64,000 bases of DNA from Diplolepis rosae (GCA_030998225.1 JAPYXD010000403.1:6200001-6264000), one strand, 5' to 3'. Numbered from the stretch's first letter, positions 35,220 to 46,776 are shown. Translations and numbers: made by a program. Notes: generated by a model not told the origin, from the letters alone.

Positions 35220-35879
35220 TTTTTTACGCCCACTTGAATGAAAAAATTTACTAATTTTTTGTAATATTTAACTAATTTAATAGTGAATTCAACTGATTTG
35301 TAGTAAAAATTAACTGATTTAGAGTAAAATTTTGAATAATGTTCAGTGAACATTTCTTACAAGAAGAAAATGAATTTAAATTATAATCAATAAATATTAT
35401 TATTGATCTACCTCTTTCCTCTTTAACTCGAAAATTCATGACAATATTAAATAATAAGTCTATTTTTTCTAACAAGATACAAGATACAAGAGGTACATGC
35501 AAGCGGCTGTAGATAACCTATTTTTAGTTTTTATTTAATTTGAAAGAAAAGAATACATTTATATACAAATAAATGATAATATAATGATAAAATAGATAAA
35601 AAGTAAAATGAAATTATTCTTAAGTCTATAAATCAATCGGACTACGTGACCAAATTCCTGTAAGATAACTTTTTCAATTTACATGCAAAATGAGATACCA
35701 AGTTATCAGTGTTTCGCAGCATTTTCGTTAATATATTTTTCAGCCACCGTTCGTGTGTAAATTTCTAAACTCTACAGATTTTTATCAGTTTTATACGCAA
35801 ATCTAAGTATTGTTTTAATATTAACTCAGTTATTTAGTGAAAATATCCCAGGTAGAAAATTCGGATTCATGCCAGTATT
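35220..35879. other. AT-rich region, no gene seen
   Basis: A short motif, TTAACTGATTTNNAGTAAAA, is repeated near 35,265-35,330. Otherwise no gene or element was recognised. Confidence 0.45.
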
Positions 35880-36560
35880 TACAAACGGCACAGTACTACG
35901 ACAGCTGTAAACAAGGAGCAATGCCTGTACTGAACAGTTGGTACCGGGCCGAGGGTTGGCGCGGTACTAGCATAGTACAGACCCAGTTCTGACACCAATT
36001 GTCGGCTAAAAATCGCCTTTTGTGTAATACCAGTACTGAACCTTTACAGATTTCAGTGCTGGCATGGTACCGATGTCTAGTACCGCGCCAGTACCGACGG
36101 ACAACTTCCAGCCAAGTTCCTTGCGAAGCCGCGCCGGTGGGAGCCCATACTTATGCCAGCACCATACCATTACCGCGCCAGTACCAACGGACAACTTCCA
36201 GCCAAGTTACCTTGCGAAGCCGCGCCGGTGGTAGTCCATACTTATGCCAGCACTATGCCAGTATCGCACCAGTACTGAAAATCCTTCTGCGGTACTGGCG
36301 CAGTACCGAGCCGGTAGTAAATCTCCACCGGTCCCAGGTACTGCGACAGTTGGACCAGGCCGAGGATTGGCGCGGTATTAGTATAGTACAGAGCCAGTTC
36401 TAAGTCCAATTGTCGGCTAACAATCGACTTTTGTGTAATGCCAGTACTGAACCGGTACATATTTTAGTGCTGGCATGGTACTGATGTCCAGTACCGCGCC
36501 AGTACCGACGGACAACTTCCAGCCAAGTTTCCTTTCGAAGCCGCGCCGGTGGTAAGATAT
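35880..36560 (+). repeat. GC-rich complex repeat (GGTACTGGCGC family)
   Basis: The core GCGCCAGTACC-ACGGACAACTTCCAGCCAAG is present three times (about 36,082, 36,174 and 36,494), each followed by GAAGCCGCGCCGGTGG. A second block, TTGGCGCGGTA followed by AGTACAGA.CCAGTTCT and AATTGTCGGCTAA, is present twice (about 35,955 and 36,368). CCAGTAC/GTACTGG elements make it locally palindromic. The composition stands out from its AT-rich flanks. A reversed scrap is at 46,738. Confidence 0.7.
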
Positions 36561-36785
36561 GGTAATTTTATCTTGAATAAAATGAGCTATGAAAAATTAT
36601 TCATTTTTTAGTACTGGAATCATTCAAAACAGCTGAAAAAGCAAAATTTTATCTTTTGCTAGAATATAATGATTCATGGGAAGAAAAATTTAATCAGATA
36701 TAAATTACAGAATTTTTATTACTGGAATCGTTCAAAACTAGCTGAAAAACAACTTGTAATTTTTCATGACTCATTTTTATATATA

Positions 36786-37542
36786 AAGGGTTTCCCAATA
36801 GGGGTGATATGATTTTGAATGTCCCTATCGGGCTCATTTGAACTGAAATTTTTGACGTCTGCTGTCAGTTGTCATCAGTAAGGTTTGCCATTTAATCATG
36901 AGTAGTTTCACGCTTCCACAACGTTTGGAAATTGTCCAATTATTTTATCAAAATTCGAGAAGTTTTGTCGGTGTTCAAAGAGCATATTGTGCAAAATATG
37001 GTCGTCATTCTGCTCCATCCGCGCTCTCAATTCGTCGAATAATCGATAAGTTGGAGAGTGAATTTACTCTATTGGATACTAAGCCTAAAAATCGTATGCG
37101 TACCGCACGTTCTACACAGAATATAGCCGCCGTACAGGCCAGTATCGAGGAAAACCGTGAATTGTCCGTGCCACGCCGATCTCAGGAATTGGGCCTGTCC
37201 AGGATGACTACCTGGCGTATTTTGCGATTGGATCTTGGCCTGCATCCCTATAAGATGATTCTGGCCCAAGAACTGAAGCCTAATGACCATCGTTTGCGTC
37301 GGGAGTTCGCGGATTGGGCTCTGGAATCAATTGAAAATGATCCCAATTTTCATCAAAAAATCATCTTTTCTGATGAGGCGCATTTTTGGCTCAAGTCTCG
37401 GGGGACATTTGGCCGATATATTGTTTAAATCATAAATGGCATAGAATATCCAATATAATAAAAAAGATTTCGATCAATTCCGAATGAATATTCAGTGTGT
37501 TTTTTCAATTTCAAAACATATCACCCTTATTGGGAAACCCTT
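36786..37542 (+). mobile_element. DUF4817-type TIR element, internally deleted, complete ends
   Basis: Inverted ends AAGGGTTTCCCAATAGGGGT and its near complement at 37,520-37,542 are flanked by TA. The 757-bp element contains the first part of a transposase and then jumps to its last codons. It is nearly identical to the copy at 51,246. It would need a full-length relative for movement. Confidence 0.85.
36898..37428 (+). CDS. Truncated transposase, DUF4817/Tc3-like N-terminus
   Basis: The 176-residue product begins with a helix-turn-helix DNA-binding domain (LPQRLEIVQLFYQNSRSFVG; then RTARSTQNIAAVQASIEEN, and a second HTH around LGLSRMTTWRILRLDLGLHP). It reaches the first catalytic region, FSDEAHFWL, near residue 163 and then ends after SRGTFGRYIV. 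The last bases match, in a shifted frame, the GGHLADI-type C-terminus of this family, so the catalytic core has been deleted. Such a product could still bind the TIRs. Confidence 0.8.
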   Translation: MSSFTLPQRLEIVQLFYQNSRSFVGVQRAYCAKYGRHSAPSALSIRRIIDKLESEFTLLDTKPKNRMRTARSTQNIAAVQASIEENRELSVPRRSQELGLSRMTTWRILRLDLGLHPYKMILAQELKPNDHRLRREFADWALESIENDPNFHQKIIFSDEAHFWLKSRGTFGRYIV

Positions 37543-37544
37543 TA

Positions 37545-38842
37545 TTATAGTGTCAAGATAACAGTTACAATATATTAAGAGATCAATGAAGTTCAGCTGT
37601 GCATTTGAAATGTAATATTACTTAGTTTAGTTAAATGCATTTTAGAATACTTAATTTCAAATAATATAAATGCACCTGTAATTTTTTTTTAAATCAAATA
37701 AAAAAATACATAAGGAATTTGCTATTCTATTTATTCTAACAACACATATCCTCTTTTACTTATGAAGAAAGGTAGAGAGTAAGATAGAAAGAAGGGTTGA
37801 ATGAGAGAGTATAAAGATATGAATGGAAGAGTGAGTGAGACGGCCTTAAGGCCACGAATTAACCAGATCACTTTACCAAATTCCTGTAAAAGTTCGTTTA
37901 AGATCTGATTTTAACAGAAAAGTAATTTCATAATAAATTAATATATTCACAATGTATATATTCATAATAAAAAATTAAGAATTTGAATTGAATTAGTATT
38001 GTATAGTAAATACACAAATAAAATTCAATTCAAGAAGAATTTTAGTTATGATTTTTCATGCAAAATGTATCTGAAATTTCGTTAAGTTTCAAATAAATAA
38101 ATAAATGCATTTTATTTTAATTCTGAAACAAATTTTTTTTTCCTGCATTTTTGAACACATAAGTAGTTTTTAATTACTACGAATGATACTACTAGTTTCA
38201 GGAACTACATCTGATTTTACTTGAAACTCTTGGTTGTAAAATTTAGTATTATTATATTTATTGTTACTAAAATCAATAGGAAACGAGGATACAACGTCAG
38301 TTTTTTCGAAATTACTTTGAATATTAAACTATGTAGTTACTAATAATATTGGAGAAGATGGTGAAATAATTGTACTTATGCCTAAAAATGAAAGCAAGTA
38401 AAGTTAAATCTTCTGTCTAACCGCATTACCACAGTCTTTTGAAGATAGTGGAACCATATGTATAACTTTTATGTGCCTCCGGCGCATAAACGCGTTTTTA
38501 TGCTACAGTTGAGAGTAGTGTAATGTTTTGCATTACGATACAGAAGAACATAATGTGAAAATTTAACTGCGCATGCATCTATTACGATACAACGGAGCAT
38601 AATCTTCTTCTTATTCTTCTTCTTTTTCGTATAGAGTTGGCACCGTACTGACAAAGCCTTGTACATTTGAACTGCGCATGCGTATATTACAATACGCTAC
38701 TACTACACAAGATCGAGAAAGTCAAAATGGCCGGAAGTATGCGCGAAATGTCTAGTGAGATGGGCGATAATCGCGGCAATTTTGACCTTTTCAGATTGGA
38801 TTCGAGTGTACGCATAAAAACTCGTAAATGCGCCGAAGTCAC
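37545..38842. other. AT-rich region, no gene seen; short direct repeat
   Basis: Nothing recognisable to about 38,460. From 38,500 to 38,700 a motif (AACTGCGCATGC followed by ATTACGATAC or a variant) occurs twice about 120 bases apart. No coding evidence. Confidence 0.4.
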
Positions 38843-38992
38843 ATAAAATTCGGGTAGTTACGAGAATCGCTTAAAATGCTCGCAGGACTGATCGCGCCTT
38901 GGCTTCGTCTCGGCTTCGATCTCCTGCGAGCATTGTCGATCGTCGCGTAATAACCCTCATTATGCGCCTAGTCACATAATATACTATTCTTA
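38843..38992 (-). mobile_element. Hairpin MITE, copy 2
   Basis: Reverse complement of the unit at 6831-6976: TGCTCGCAGGACTGATCGCG, later CTCCTGCGAGCATTG, then TAATAACCCTCATTATGCGC. The two copies fix the element's length at about 146-150 bp. Confidence 0.65.
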
Positions 38993-39257
38993 TCGAAAAT
39001 AGGGAATAATTGCACTTTTATAACAAAAAAATTAAGTTATTCGTAAATTTTACCATAATTCTTATTAGATTTTGTGGGCTACATAGAGAAAGTATTTGTA
39101 AACATAGTTACATATACATACATGTATAAACGTATCAATATAAATAGTAAACATACCAATGCACACTCAAATACTAATTTAACGCTACTTAATCTAACCT
39201 CACAACGCACACATTCATAAATGCAAATGTTAAATAATATATTGCTATATCGGGTAC

Positions 39258-40768
39258 TGTTACATCCTGCATAATTTTAAGTTGTTAATATTTTAAGTAG
39301 AATAGGAAATTTAAACAGCAATTTGTTACATCCTACATAAATCTTAGATATTTTATTTTTTAAGTAGTTAATAGAAAATAGTAATCCGTGAGAAAATTCT
39401 AATCCAGTATATACAGGAAATGAGCATTCGTATGCAACTGACCTGGAGTGCAGAGAGCAATAAAATGTCAAATATACAGGAAGGGCCGCTTTCCCAAACT
39501 CAAGGCACTGCATTTAGAATGACTATAGAATTTAGAATTTCCTTTTAAATACTTAAGTTGAAATTAAAATATAACTTAACAAACAGGAAATTGAAAGAAT
39601 AGAAAATCAAACTAGATTTAAATTTTGTAAAGGGGAAGTGATTATGAGGTCACTTGGATCAAACTCTACATCCTCATACTCACTTCGTCTTACTTATGGT
39701 GAAAAAACCATATAAATACGGCGACAATTTTCATGAACAGTCAGTTCAGTGCTGAAGTTTGTTTGACTATTTCGAAGTTTTATTTAAACATTGAGGAATC
39801 ATTTTAGTTCAGTGTTGAAGTTTGTTTGATTATTTTGAAGTTTTATTTAAACATTGAGCAATCATCTTAGTTCAGTGTTGAAGTTTGTTTGATTATTTCG
39901 AAGTTTTATTTAAACATTGAGCAATCATTTTAGTTCAGTGTTGGTTCTTGTCTGATTATTACGAAGTTTTATTTAAACATTGAGCAATCATTTTATTTCA
40001 GTGCTGAAGTTTGTTTGACTATTTCGAAGTTTTATTTAAACATTGAGCAATCATTTTAGTTCAGTGTTGAAGTTTGTTTGATTATTTCGAAGTTTTGTTT
40101 AAACATTGAGAAATCATTTTAGTTCAGTGTTGCTTCTTGTCTGATTATTAAGAAGTTTTATTTAAACATTGAGCAATCATTTTAGTTCAGTGTTGGAGTT
40201 GTTTATTACAAAGTTTAATTAAACATTGAGCAATTTATTTAGTTCAGTATAAATTGTCTATCGTTTATTGTAAAATAAGTAGTTAAAACATTGAGCAATT
40301 CATCTTAGTTCAGTGTAACTTTATTGTTTAATATAAAATTATTAATGAAAACATTGAGCAATTCATCTTAGTTCAATGTAACTTGCCTTATTTGTTTAGT
40401 ACAATATCATTTATTAGAAACATTGAGCATTCCAATTAGTTCAGTGTCATTTGGTTTAATTTAAGGTTCTTTAGTTAAACTTTGAGCAAATCATAGTTCA
40501 GAGTTGGGATATTTAGGTTATGTATCTAGAATTTTCAACAAACATTGAACATTATTGTCGTTCAGTATTAATTGTATTGGTCTACAACCTCAATTTTCTC
40601 AAGGATCATTGACATTGTACCTTAATCAGTTAGTTAACTGATTTTACACATTGTAAATAAATAGAAAAGCTTGCACCAAGTTCACTCAAACTCACTTATG
40701 TAACCAGTCAAAATATTAGGGAATTAATAGAATTCTCTTTACGTTATTCAAAAAGTTTTATCGTGACA
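39258..40768 (+). repeat. 5' LTR with internal tandem repeats
   Basis: It starts TGTTACATCC. A TATA-type promoter (CCATATAAATAC near 39,707) is followed by an insect-style initiator, TCAGTTCAGT. The repeat array then fills the R/U5 part. About 190 bases at 39,506-39,690 are missing from the 3' LTR, bounded by a short AACTCA/ACTCA identity. The right end is approximate. Confidence 0.65.
39743..40560 (+). repeat. ~63-bp tandem repeat in the LTR
   Basis: The unit contains TTCAGTGTTGAAGTTTGTTT, TTTCGAAGTTTTATTTAAAC and ATTGAGCAATCATTTTAG. About eight good copies are followed by progressively decayed ones that keep only ACATTGAGCA and AGTTCAGTGT. The same unit occurs about 5.5 times in the 3' LTR (45,885-46,236). 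Confidence 0.85.
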
Positions 40769-41071
40769 TAAGAGCGTTAAGGTTTTCTCGCTGATTTCGA
40801 TTTGAAGGACCGTTTTGCGAAATACTCTCTTCTCATAGTTAGGTCTGATTCCCAGGTTATAGAGCGCGAGCTCTGACCTAAAAATCATTTTTTCAATAGG
40901 ATACTATAACGTTTTCAGACGTAACATAGTATTCTTAAATTTTTGGAGGCCCCGGAGGGATACCAGGCCTTTTAATGTGTAGAAGTATCGCGAATCACGG
41001 TTGATTTTCAAGTTTAACGTGTACCAAGTTTTGGTAATTTTGCGATATTGAGTAATTATTGCAGTAAACTC

Positions 41072-41075
<4 letters not shown>

Positions 41076-41113
<38 letters not shown>
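41076..41113 (+). repeat. (TA)n microsatellite
   Basis: About 19 TA units inside the element where gag would be expected. Confidence 0.95.
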
Positions 41114-41117
<4 letters not shown>

Positions 41118-41739
41118 ATTTTAGTTAAATTGGAATTGTTCTTTAAACTATCAAAAATAAAATATAAACTCATTCTATAATGTTCATTCAGAAATCAATC
41201 TAGTGTCTCAAAATAAAAAAGAAAATTTTTTTTTTCTTTCATAACTCATAAAACGTACGGAAATTTACGGGGAAATTTTCAAATTTTCGAATAAAATAAT
41301 AATTCTCAAGCAAATTTGCAGGAAACCGAAAATGTTAGATACAATTACACTATTCCCAGTCTCAAATTAATAAAATTTTAATTATGAAGCTCCAATAAAT
41401 TCAATTATAAAAATTTCCCAAACTATAAAAAAGAAGAAAAATCCCTAAAATTATGAAATTTAAAATTCTACTTCTTATACTAATCTCCAATTTATATTGG
41501 AAATGCGGAAATACAAAAAATTTATGTTCACTAAAGTTCGAAATTCAAATATTGAAAATTCCAAATTGCAAAATTACCAATTACAAAGTTTTTGCTTACA
41601 AATATTAATGTTTGACGAAGATTAAATATTTTATTCAAATGAAAGATAAACATTTCTAAATCCTTATAAATTTTTCAAATCATAAAGATTCGATGTAGAA
41701 GACAAAAATTTTAAATAAAACTTCAAATGGATCACAATA

Positions 41740-42660
41740 ATCCAACTCTACCAATTTTTAAATCTTACAAATTTTTAACGTATTAAAAGAATCCACCTTT
41801 ACAAATTTTCAAAGGATTACAAAAATCCTAAATTATCACAAACTTTTAAACGGATTAAAGGAATCCAACTTTAGAATATATGAAAAGGATTACAAAAATC
41901 CTAAATTATGACAACTTTTAAACGGAATAGAACAATCCAACTTTACAAAATTTCAAAAGGGTTACAAAACTCTAAATTTACAAACTTTGAAACGGATTAG
42001 AAGAATCCAATGTTACAAAATTATAGAAAAGGATTACAAAAATGCTAAATTTTTACAAAATCGTAAATGGATTACAAGAATCCAATATTCTAATTTTTAC
42101 AAATTTTTAAAGGGTCAAAAGAATCCAATGTTACAAATTTTCGAAAAGGATTACAAAAGTCCTAAATTTTTACAAAATCTTAAATGGATTACAAGAATCC
42201 AATATTCTAATATTTACAAGTTCAAAAAAAAATGTCAAAAGAATCCAATGTTACAAATTTTCAAAACAAAGATTACAAAATCTTAAATTTTTACAAAATC
42301 TTAAATGGATTACAAGAATCCAACATTTTTAAAACTTACAAATGTTTAGAGGATTAAAAGAAAACAAAAAAATCCAAATTTACAATTTTCAAAAGGATTA
42401 CAAAATCCTATATTTTGACAAAATTTTGAAGGGGATAAAAGGATCTCGTAACAACAAAATTACAAACCTATGATAGTTTTTAAATGAATTAAAAGAATCC
42501 AAAATGTCTAAAAAGGATTGAAATTCCAAAAGATTATAAAGGTCCTAAATTAAAAAAAATTTTCAAATGGATTAAAAGAATTCAAATTTCTACAAAATTC
42601 TAAATTATAAAAAATTTCTAAAATTAAAAAAAAAGGATTATAAAGATCAAATATTCTACA
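41740..42660 (+). repeat. Degenerate repeat replacing gag/pol, ~119-bp period
   Basis: Short blocks such as GGATTACAAAA.TCCTAAATT and AAGAATCCAATGTTACAAA alternate. GAATCCAATGTTACAAA begins near 42,003, 42,123 and 42,243, a period of about 119 bp built from two ~60-bp halves. The array stops exactly where integrase sequence begins at about 42,662. The 99-codon frame inside it follows the repeat and is not a gene. Confidence 0.75.
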
Positions 42661-42661
42661 A

Positions 42662-43180
42662 ATCCAAGAAACTCCAAATGATCAATGGGTAGAAATTTCT
42701 ATATTCAATTATAATACATGCATACATGAGGGCACAAAACATGCACCTTTCGAAGTGGTTTTTGGTCGTTTAGCCAGATCACCATCATGTGAACCACTCC
42801 GAGAGGACGATTTATTACCAACATATCAAGGCTATATAAAAGATTTGGTCACTCGCCTTACCGGTATAAGAACAATAGTGTATAACAATCTTGTAGAGGC
42901 TAAAACCCGGTCAAAAGGCTACTATGACAAAAATATAAATAGCGCAAATTTTAAGGTGGGTGATTACGTCTTTTTGCTGAAGGGACCAAAACCCAGTAAA
43001 TTTGGGGACCATTATACTGGCCCTCATAAAATTTTGGAAGTAATAAACAAGATTAAAGTTAAAATTCAATTCAAAGGGAGCAGCAAGATAGTCCATGCTA
43101 ATAGACTCAGAGTATCACATATTAACTGCGAAGTAAAAATTAAAAATAAAGTAAGGAAAAAACATTCAGAAGATGAATAA
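42662..43180 (+). pseudogene. pol: Ty3/gypsy integrase, C-terminal part only
   Basis: The open frame begins just after the repeats. It contains the end of the catalytic core (NYNTCIHEGTKHAPFEVVFG, the usual helix after the catalytic Glu) and the C-terminal module (GYYDKNINSANFKVGDYVFL, then FGDHYTGPHKILEV). It ends with a stop at 43,178, 23 bases before the envelope ATG. The DDE residues are absent, so it cannot integrate DNA. Confidence 0.85.
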
Positions 43181-43203
43181 TCAGATTCATATTCTGATTA
43201 CAG

Positions 43204-45114
43204 ATGTCCGTGACATTAGCGTGTGTCTTTCTGTTCCAAACCACAGCAGCGTTAGTTGGATATGACTGTGGATCACGGTCACTAAACGTAACAACTATAT
43301 CACTATTAGACGTAGGCCAATGTCAAATACCTTCGAACTAGCTTAATGTAACAAGAAAATACGTACAGCTGCTGCAAGTCAACGAATTTATAGAAACGCA
43401 GGCTATACAATGCAAACTCGAAGTCCATCGAACAATTTTTTACTGCGGAATGTACTCGCATGTCTCAATTGTAAAGCATGGCGAACACGAGTATATATAC
43501 GAGATAAGCAGACAAGCCTGTAAACAACTTTATATTACCGGTATACTTAAGTTTGGCAACCACATTGTAAGTGGCATTAGGATAAATAGTACCACTATAC
43601 GTCCGATGCTTTTCGCAGGGTATCTAGATAACGAAGGTAGGTGTAACGGAGCTTCGTACTCAGATCCCTATGGGGATTGGGAATCAGTAGTAGTTCAAGG
43701 AACATTAAAAATAACCATGCAAGAACAGAAGGCTAGAGTCGATTTAAGTAATAATTTGATACATTTGCGCTCCGGTACACCTTGCACTTTATCAGATGCA
43801 ACATGTATGGATGTAGAAGGTGGGCATACATTTTGGAATCCTATTCCAATAAGTAACTGTAAATTCTACAAATACAGCATTTTATATGAAGGTTATGCAA
43901 GTAAAATTAACGATTTAATCCATAACCATGTCCAAACTGTATACTCACTAGCGACGGATGATATAACCTTTGCCTTAATGCTTAAATCTGCAGAAAATGT
44001 TTGCGGGTATACCGTTTTTCGAACCGAACATCCTAAATTAGTTATTTTTGAAACTGTAAAGGGAAAATCTTTTGCAAGTAGTTACAAACTAGCTGTAGAC
44101 AACGTTGATTTATTCGCTTATGTTAACTCTAAGTTTATATATGTCGAAAAACATATCAAGACACAGATGAGGAATTTGTATAGAGATGTTCTGCTGCAAC
44201 GATGCAACCTAGAGAGAGAAACGCTGAAGAACGCGCTAGCTATAGCTACACAGGCTCCGGATGAATTCGCTTATAATTTAATGAAAGGACCTGGGTATAT
44301 GGCAGTGACAGCAGGAGAAGTGGTCCACGTAATAAAGTGCATACCAGTTGAGGTTATGATCCAACATGGAGACGAGTGCTACGCAGAACTAAAGGTTATG
44401 AAGGGAAATTCAACCCATTTCCTGACACCCAGAACATATATAATTTAAACAAGAGGAACAAGGGTTACTTGCAACACGATCCTACCCTCTTATTATCTAG
44501 TTGAAGGTAGTTGGTATAAATTACTACCTAAACGAGCGGAATCCTTAGCAACGAGCGAAATCTACACGGAAAAGGATCTAGAAGACCTACGAGATAGAAT
44601 CATGTTTCCGGTCAAAAGGTCTTCCTTATTAAACGATGTAGCTCGGGAAATACATGGACATACTATAGACAGCCATGATGGAACCTTTATGAAGCTGATG
44701 AACGAGGACACTATAGAGAAGATAGTGGAATCAACCTGGGACAAGCTATGGGAGAAATTCATGACATTCGGAACAGCCAGTGCAGGAGTAATAGCAATAT
44801 TATTAATACTGCAAGCAATCAAAATGATAGTAGAGGTTATCATTAACGGGTTCCTCTTACATCGCATTTATGGATGGTCTATCCATATGTTTGGGGCAAT
44901 CCTAAGCTCACTAACGCAATGTCTTATTTTAATTGGCAAGAAGTCTACCGACTCAAAACCAACCAACTCATATGATGTTGAACTGGTGAAAACAGATGAT
45001 ACTACCCAACCACTGTATAACACAAGTTTAAAAACGGAGCAGTGTATTGAATCAACAAGCACACAGGATCCAGAAGAGAAAACTAATCAAAATTTCTTCG
45101 CATATATACCCTAA
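43204..45114 (+). pseudogene. env: Envelope-like viral glycoprotein, two in-frame stops
   Basis: From the ATG at 43,204 one reading frame runs to 45,114 (about 636 codons) with only two interruptions, a TAG near 43,342 and a TAA at 44,446. There is a hydrophobic signal peptide at the N-terminus, many cysteines in the ectodomain (for example CTLSDATCMDVEGGHTFW) and, near the C-terminus, a membrane segment (AGVIAILLILQAIKMIVEVI) followed by a polar cytoplasmic tail. Size and layout suit a membrane-fusion glycoprotein. The N-terminal pattern recalls glycoproteins of mononegavirus-like (chuvirus-type) viruses that insect retroelements have captured; this is from memory and not verified. As it stands it is a broken old copy. 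Confidence 0.7.
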
Positions 45115-45227
45115 GAAACACGAATTTCTGATGGAGAATGTGTAGCACAAGAACACCTGATGGAAACCAGAATCTTCAGTCTACGCAGCGTACACTTACT
45201 AGAATTCAAAAATTACTAGTAAGCGTT

Positions 45228-46246
45228 TTAGGAGGGGGGTGTTACATCCTGCATAATTTTAAGTTGTTAATATTTTAAGTAGAATAGGAAATTTAAACAG
45301 CAATTTGTTACATCCTACATAAAACTTAGATATTTTATTTTTATTTTTTAAGTAGTAAATAGAAAATAGTAATCCGTGAGAAAATTCTAATCCAGTATAT
45401 ACAGGAAATGAGCATTCGTATGCAACTGACCTGGAGTGCAGAGAGCAACAAAATGTCAAATATACAGGAAGGGCCGCTTTCCCAAACTCACTTCGTCTTA
45501 CTTATGGTGAAAAAACCATATAAATACTGCGACAATTTTCATGAACAGTCAGTTCAGTTCGACTGGGCTCTCGTCCCAGTTCGATTTGGGCTCTCGCCCC
45601 AGCTCGACTCGGGCTTTGGCCCTCACTCAAGTTTTACAATTCAACGGTCCCTTGTAACTCGACTCGGGCTTTAGACCCATATCAAGCCTTTTCAAATTTT
45701 GTACCATCGAAACCTCATTGATGAGAATAAAATTGTGTATCAGAAAACTTCTGCTTATTAAAATAAATCCAAGTAAGCAAAAATTTGTCTATTTCTTTAG
45801 ACTGAATTTCCAACAATTTTTCCATTTTTATTTTCAACATTTAAGTCGTTTAACGCATTCAATTTCGATAAAATACTTAATGATTTCTATGAAGTTTTAT
45901 TTCAACATTGAGCAATCATTTTAGTTCAGTGTTGGAGTTTGTTTGATTATTTCGAAGTTTTATTTCAACATTGAGCAATCATTTTAGTTCAGTGCTGAAG
46001 TTTGTTTGACTATTTCGAAGTTTTATTTAATCATTGAGCAATCATTTTAGTTCAGTGTTGAAGTTTTTTTGATTATTTCGAAGTTTTATTTAAACATTGA
46101 GCAATCATTTTAGTTCAGTGTTAGAGTTTGTTTGATTATTTCGAAGTTTTGTTTAAACATTGAGCAATCATTTTAGTTCAGTGTTGGTTCTTGTCTGATT
46201 ATTACGAAGTTTTATTTAAACATTGAGCAATCATCAATCATTGAGC
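45228..46246 (+). repeat. Polypurine tract and truncated 3' LTR
   Basis: TTTTAGGAGGGGGG directly precedes TGTTACATCC at 45,240. The first ~250 bases match the 5' LTR closely. The 3' copy lacks a ~190-base segment and instead has, at about 45,565-45,680, a GC-rich set of ~23-base repeats (CGACTCGGGCTCTCGCCCCAG type) that the 5' LTR lacks. The 63-bp array follows and is cut by the foldback at 46,247. Confidence 0.75.
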
Positions 46247-46716
46247 AAAAAACTATGTTTTTCGAGTTTCGGACCGAAAAAGTGATCGAGGAAGTTTGAG
46301 CTACAGTAAACTTCCCGCGAACAAGTTGATCATTAGTATATGGAGCAACTTTTTGGAAAATATCAACTCAATTGAACAATTACTTTCGAAAATACAACGA
46401 GTTGAACGCAAATGCGAATTAGGTTGTGACGCGATTTTACCGGTTTTGTTACGAGCAATGCAGGCGCGCCGATGAGTAGAAACGAAGGAAGATAGAGAAA
46501 GAGAGTAGGAGTGGCATGCGATGAGAATGAGCGACATAACCTAATTCGCATTTGCGTTCAACTCGTTGTATTTTCGAAAGTAATTGTTCAATTGAGTTGA
46601 TATTTTCCAAAAAGTTGCTCCATATACTAATGATCAACTTGTTCACGGGAAGTTTACTGTAGCTCAAACTTCTTCGCTCACTTTTTCGGTCCGAAGCTCG
46701 AAAAACATAGTTTTTT
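46247..46716. mobile_element. Foldback element with 179-bp arms
   Basis: Arms 46,247-46,425 and 46,538-46,716 are inverted copies with only a few mismatches (tips AAAAAACTATGTTTTTCGAG). The 112-bp loop is unique. It interrupts the 3' LTR. No ORF. Confidence 0.85.
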
Positions 46717-46737
46717 CTTCGGATTAAAAAAAACCAT

Positions 46738-46776
46738 TTAACTGGTACTGGTATTACACAAAAGGCGATTGTTCAA
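46738..46776 (-). repeat. Scrap of the GC-rich complex repeat
   Basis: TACTGGTATTACACAAAAGG then CGATTGTT is the complement of the segment at about 36,010-36,035. A short, isolated match. Confidence 0.5.

Larger units (their letters stand above)
39258..46246 (+). mobile_element. LTR element with envelope-like gene (errantivirus-like)
   Basis: The element has two LTR starts (TGTTACATCCTGCATAATTT at 39,258 and 45,240), an integrase tail, an envelope-like ORF and a polypurine tract just before the 3' LTR. Gag, protease, RT and most of integrase are absent, and their place holds repeats. The order integrase-envelope-LTR is that of insect errantivirus-like Ty3/gypsy elements. The 3' LTR is cut by a foldback at 46,247. 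Confidence 0.8.

Noticed and set aside
41987..42286. 99-codon ORF
   Set aside because: It simply reads through three units of the ~119-bp repeat.
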